Below, in pieces: positions 61,354 to 64,000 of a stretch of 64,000 nt of DNA (position 1 is the stretch's first letter; each line of letters opens with the position of its first letter). A model generated the notes under the pieces. The model ran no database searches. It was given only the letters and a program-made list of their open reading frames with translations, and had not been told where the DNA came from. A program made the translations under genes and the position numbers. Origin of the DNA: UBA3478 sp965662045 (GTDB lineage Bacteria; Bacteroidota; Bacteroidia; Flavobacteriales; Flavobacteriaceae); assembly GCA_965662045.1 (NCBI GenBank), contig CBFIGE010000002.1:1-64000 (forward strand), read 5' to 3'.

Positions 61354-63480
61354 ATGGCAAGAGATTTAAAATTCACAAGAAATATCGGAATCGCAGCTCA
61401 CATTGATGCTGGAAAGACCACTACAACCGAACGTATATTATTCTACACAGGAGTTAGCCACAAAATTGGTGAAGTTCACGATGGTGCCGCAACAATGGAC
61501 TGGATGGAACAAGAACAAGAGAGAGGTATTACCATAACATCTGCCGCTACAACTTGTACTTGGGATTTCCCAACTGAAAACGGACAACCAACCTCAGATG
61601 CTAAAGGTTATCATTTCAATATTATAGATACCCCCGGGCACGTTGATTTTACCGTGGAAGTGAACAGATCATTAAGGGTTCTTGATGGTTTAGTTTTCTT
61701 ATTTTCAGCTGTTGACGGGGTTGAACCGCAGTCTGAGACGAATTGGAGACTTGCAGACAATTACAAAGTTCCACGTATGGGATTTGTAAACAAGATGGAT
61801 CGACAAGGTTCAAATTTCTTGAATGTATGTAAGCAGGTTAGAGAGATGTTGAAGTCGAACGCTGTTCCTATTGTTTTGCCAATAGGTGATGAAGCCGACT
61901 TTAGAGGAATTGTAGACTTAGTCAAAAACAGAGCTATAGTTTGGCACGATGACAATTTTGGATCGACTTTCGACGTAATTGATATTCCTGAGGAAATGAA
62001 AGAGGAGGTTCATCAGCATAGAGCAGAGCTTATTGAAGCTGTTGCGGAATATGATGAAAATTTGATGGAGAAATTTTTTGAGGATGAAGATTCAATAACC
62101 GAAGAAGAGGTACACGCTGCTCTCCGTGCTGCCGTCATGGATATGAGTATCATTCCTATGGTGTGTGGTTCGGCCTTCAAAAACAAAGGAGTTCAGTTTC
62201 TGCTAGATGCTGTTTGTAGATATCTACCTTCCCCTCTTGATAAGGATGCTATTGTAGGTACAAACCCTGACACTGGAGACGAGACTTCTAGAAAACCAAA
62301 TCCTTCAGATCCATTCGCTGCTTTAGCTTTTAAGATTGCAACTGATCCTTTTGTTGGACGATTGGCATTCTTTAGAGCTTATTCAGGTACGCTAAATGCA
62401 GGATCTTATGTGTTAAATAATAGATCTGGAAATAAAGAACGTATTTCAAGAATTTATCAGATGCACTCTAATAAGCAGAATGCTATTGAGAGTATTGCTG
62501 CTGGAGATATAGGTGCAGCTGTCGGATTTAAAGATATCAAAACTGGAGATACTTTATCGAATGAGAAAAATCCAATCGTACTGGAAAGTATGGATTTTCC
62601 TGATCCTGTGATAGGTATTGCAGTAGAACCAAAAACTAAGGCTGATGTCGATAAATTGGGTATGGCCCTAGCAAAGTTAGCTGAGGAAGATCCTACATTT
62701 ACCGTAAAAACAGATGAAGCGTCTGGACAGACTATTATATCTGGTATGGGTGAGCTTCACTTAGACATTATTGTCGATCGTTTGAAACGAGAATTCAAGG
62801 TTGAGGTAAATCAAGGTCAACCACAGGTAGAATACAAGGAGGCTATCACAGCTATCGCTAACCACCGTGAGGTGTATAAAAAACAGTCAGGTGGTCGTGG
62901 TAAATTTGCTGACATTGTATTTGTTATGGAACCTGCTGAAGAAGGTAAGTCAGGTCTAGAGTTTGTTAATGTGATAAAAGGAGGTAATATTCCTAAAGAA
63001 TATATTCCTTCTGTAGAAAAAGGTTTTAGACAAGCTATGAAGAATGGTCCTCTCGCTGGTTTTGAGATGGATAGTATGAAGGTGACTCTTAAGGATGGTT
63101 CTTTCCACCCTGTAGATTCTGATTCACTGTCTTTCGAGTTAGCTGCAAAACTTGGATATAAGTCCGCGGCTAAAGCTGCACGTGCGATCATCATGGAGCC
63201 TATAATGAAATTAGAAGTTTTGACTCCTGAAGAAAACATGGGCGATATAGTTGGAGATTTGAACAGAAGAAGAGGTCAAGTCAACAGTATGGATGAACGT
63301 TCAGGTTCTAAGGTGGTGAAAGCTGAGGTGCCATTATCTGAAATGTTCGGATATGTTACGTCGCTTAGAACATTGTCTTCTGGTAGAGCAACATCTACCA
63401 TGGAATTTGCACATTACGCTGAAACTCCTCCAAACATTGCTGAAGAGGTGATAAAAGCGGCAAAAGGAGGTAACGACTAA
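61354..63480 (+). CDS. fusA: Elongation factor G
   Basis: A 708-residue five-domain translational GTPase. G1 is AHIDAGKTTTTERI, switch II DTPGHVDFTVEVNRS, G4 NKMDRQG. Domain IV includes HREVYKKQSGGRGKFADI. It translocates tRNA-mRNA on the ribosome. tuf does not follow it. rpsJ starts 13 nt later. Confidence 0.98.
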   Translation: MARDLKFTRNIGIAAHIDAGKTTTTERILFYTGVSHKIGEVHDGAATMDWMEQEQERGITITSAATTCTWDFPTENGQPTSDAKGYHFNIIDTPGHVDFTVEVNRSLRVLDGLVFLFSAVDGVEPQSETNWRLADNYKVPRMGFVNKMDRQGSNFLNVCKQVREMLKSNAVPIVLPIGDEADFRGIVDLVKNRAIVWHDDNFGSTFDVIDIPEEMKEEVHQHRAELIEAVAEYDENLMEKFFEDEDSITEEEVHAALRAAVMDMSIIPMVCGSAFKNKGVQFLLDAVCRYLPSPLDKDAIVGTNPDTGDETSRKPNPSDPFAALAFKIATDPFVGRLAFFRAYSGTLNAGSYVLNNRSGNKERISRIYQMHSNKQNAIESIAAGDIGAAVGFKDIKTGDTLSNEKNPIVLESMDFPDPVIGIAVEPKTKADVDKLGMALAKLAEEDPTFTVKTDEASGQTIISGMGELHLDIIVDRLKREFKVEVNQGQPQVEYKEAITAIANHREVYKKQSGGRGKFADIVFVMEPAEEGKSGLEFVNVIKGGNIPKEYIPSVEKGFRQAMKNGPLAGFEMDSMKVTLKDGSFHPVDSDSLSFELAAKLGYKSAAKAARAIIMEPIMKLEVLTPEENMGDIVGDLNRRRGQVNSMDERSGSKVVKAEVPLSEMFGYVTSLRTLSSGRATSTMEFAHYAETPPNIAEEVIKAAKGGND

Positions 63481-63493
63481 AACGATTGAGAAG

Positions 63494-63799
63494 ATGAGTC
63501 AAAAAATTAGAATAAAATTAAAATCATACGATTACAATTTAGTTGATAAATCAGCGGAGAAAATCGTTAAGACGGTAAAGACAACTGGAGCTGTTGTTAC
63601 TGGACCAATTCCATTACCGACAAATAAGAAAATATTCACGGTTTTGAGATCACCACACGTGAACAAAAAATCGAGAGAGCAGTTTCAACTTAGTTCCTAC
63701 AAGAGATTGCTTGACATTTACAGTTCTTCGTCAAAAACGATTGACGCTTTGATGAAGTTGGAATTGCCAAGTGGTGTAGAAGTAGAGATTAAGGTGTAA
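63494..63799 (+). CDS. rpsJ: 30S ribosomal protein S10
   Basis: A 101-residue protein with KIRIKLKSYDYNLVDKSA and GPIPLPTNKKIFTVLRSPHV. It is the last gene of the str cluster here and the first gene of the S10 cluster. A terminator-like hairpin separates it from rplC. Confidence 0.98.
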   Translation: MSQKIRIKLKSYDYNLVDKSAEKIVKTVKTTGAVVTGPIPLPTNKKIFTVLRSPHVNKKSREQFQLSSYKRLLDIYSSSSKTIDALMKLELPSGVEVEIKV

Positions 63800-63829
63800 T
63801 TGTTAACTGGCCAATAGGCTACAAACATG

Positions 63830-63849
63830 TCTCAAACGATGGTTTGAGA
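63830..63849 (+). promoter_or_regulatory. Perfect hairpin in the rpsJ-rplC leader
   Basis: TCTCAAAC (63830-63837) and GTTTGAGA (63842-63849) form a perfect 8-bp stem around a GATG tetraloop, with no reading frame using it. It precedes the terminator-like hairpin by 21 nt and may be a protein-binding or antiterminator element. Confidence 0.5.
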
Positions 63850-63870
63850 AAAACGGTGAGAGAAAATAAC

Positions 63871-63905
63871 TGGGGTTACAGCATTTTCTTGACCCCAATT
63901 TTTTT
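63871..63905 (+). terminator. Terminator-like hairpin (attenuator) between rpsJ and rplC
   Basis: TGGGGTTA at 63871-63878 pairs with TGACCCCA at 63890-63897 (one T-G pair) around a 12-nt loop, followed by T7 at 63899-63905. It stands in the leader of rplC, 22 nt before its ATG, where an internal terminator would divide the ribosomal-protein operon. Confidence 0.7.
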
Positions 63906-63926
63906 AAATATAAATTGAATAAATAT

Positions 63927-64000
63927 ATGTCTGGGTTAATAGGAAAAAAAATCGGCATGACGAGTATCTTTGATGAGAATGGAAAGAATATTCCGTGCAC
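63927..64000 (+). CDS. rplC: 50S ribosomal protein L3 (5' part, cut by window edge)
   Basis: From ATG 63927 the frame reads MSGLIGKKIGMTSIFDENG and runs off the window after 24 full codons. This is the conserved start of L3, which nucleates 50S assembly. It is the second gene of the S10 cluster in the usual order, separated from rpsJ by a 127-nt structured leader. Confidence 0.95.
   Translation, partial: MSGLIGKKIGMTSIFDENGKNIPC

Noticed and set aside
63803..64000. Reverse frame at the window end
   Set aside because: It lies opposite the structured leader and the start of rplC and its sequence is not protein-like.
1..64000. CRISPR arrays, insertion sequences, prophage genes, integrases
   Set aside because: I looked for regular short repeats, transposase or integrase motifs and terminal inverted repeats and saw none.

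Overview
The window looks like a chromosome segment of a low-GC member of the Bacteroidota, most likely class Flavobacteriia. The evidence is the GldJ/PorV gliding and type IX secretion genes, a SusC/SusD pair, a Lacal_2735-family small protein, PafA-type alkaline phosphatase, and promoters of the Bacteroidota form TTG-N19-TAnnTTTG. No genus can be named from the sequence alone. No IS element, phage gene or CRISPR array was seen.

Layout. 1-7.1 kb is an accessory stretch: two valine tRNAs (anticodons TAC and GAC), a hairpin terminator present three times, a tandem pair of secreted/membrane paralogues, an M23 peptidase and several small secreted or membrane proteins. 7.5-22 kb is mostly housekeeping: pirin, PTPS/QueD-like enzyme, murF-gldJ facing porV, PDH E1/E2, an M28 peptidase, an SDR, a SprT-like protein, a DUF389 membrane protein and an MlaE/MlaF-type ABC pair. 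22.1-30.9 kb holds two convergent signalling operons. The forward one encodes an outer-membrane-like protein, a DUF5706 (Pycsar-effector-like) membrane protein, a TPR lipoprotein and a 1057-residue sensor with a SpoIIE/PP2C phosphatase domain. The reverse one encodes an RsbW-like HATPase, a STAS protein and a GAF-PAS class III cyclase. 31-50 kb returns to core metabolism and cell envelope (PafA phosphatase, glycosyltransferase, KAS III, gcvP, a UbiA-like protein, M3 peptidase, purE/purK, hpt-adk-obgE, mpl, a deacetylase-like protein, a HAD phosphatase, rarA, rlmB). 51.6-60.1 kb is a reverse block with two secreted paralogues and a SusC-SusD-lipoprotein-lipoprotein cluster. 60.4-64 kb is the forward str/S10 ribosomal operon (rpsL, rpsG, fusA, rpsJ, start of rplC).

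How the genes work together. The most unusual part is 22.1-30.9 kb. The SpoIIE phosphatase, STAS protein and HATPase kinase are the three parts of a partner-switching circuit. It sits beside a cyclic-nucleotide synthase and a membrane protein of the family that serves as effector in Pycsar anti-phage defence. I propose, as inference, that an envelope signal is read by the propeller sensor and relayed by partner switching and/or a cyclic nucleotide to the membrane effector. Other points of interest are porV and gldJ placed back to back without porU between them, a 40-nt identical block in two otherwise diverged paralogues, an orphan leader-peptide/terminator, a lipoprotein gene whose only start is ATT, a terminator-like attenuator between rpsJ and rplC, and five convergent gene pairs that overlap by exactly 4 nt at their stop codons.
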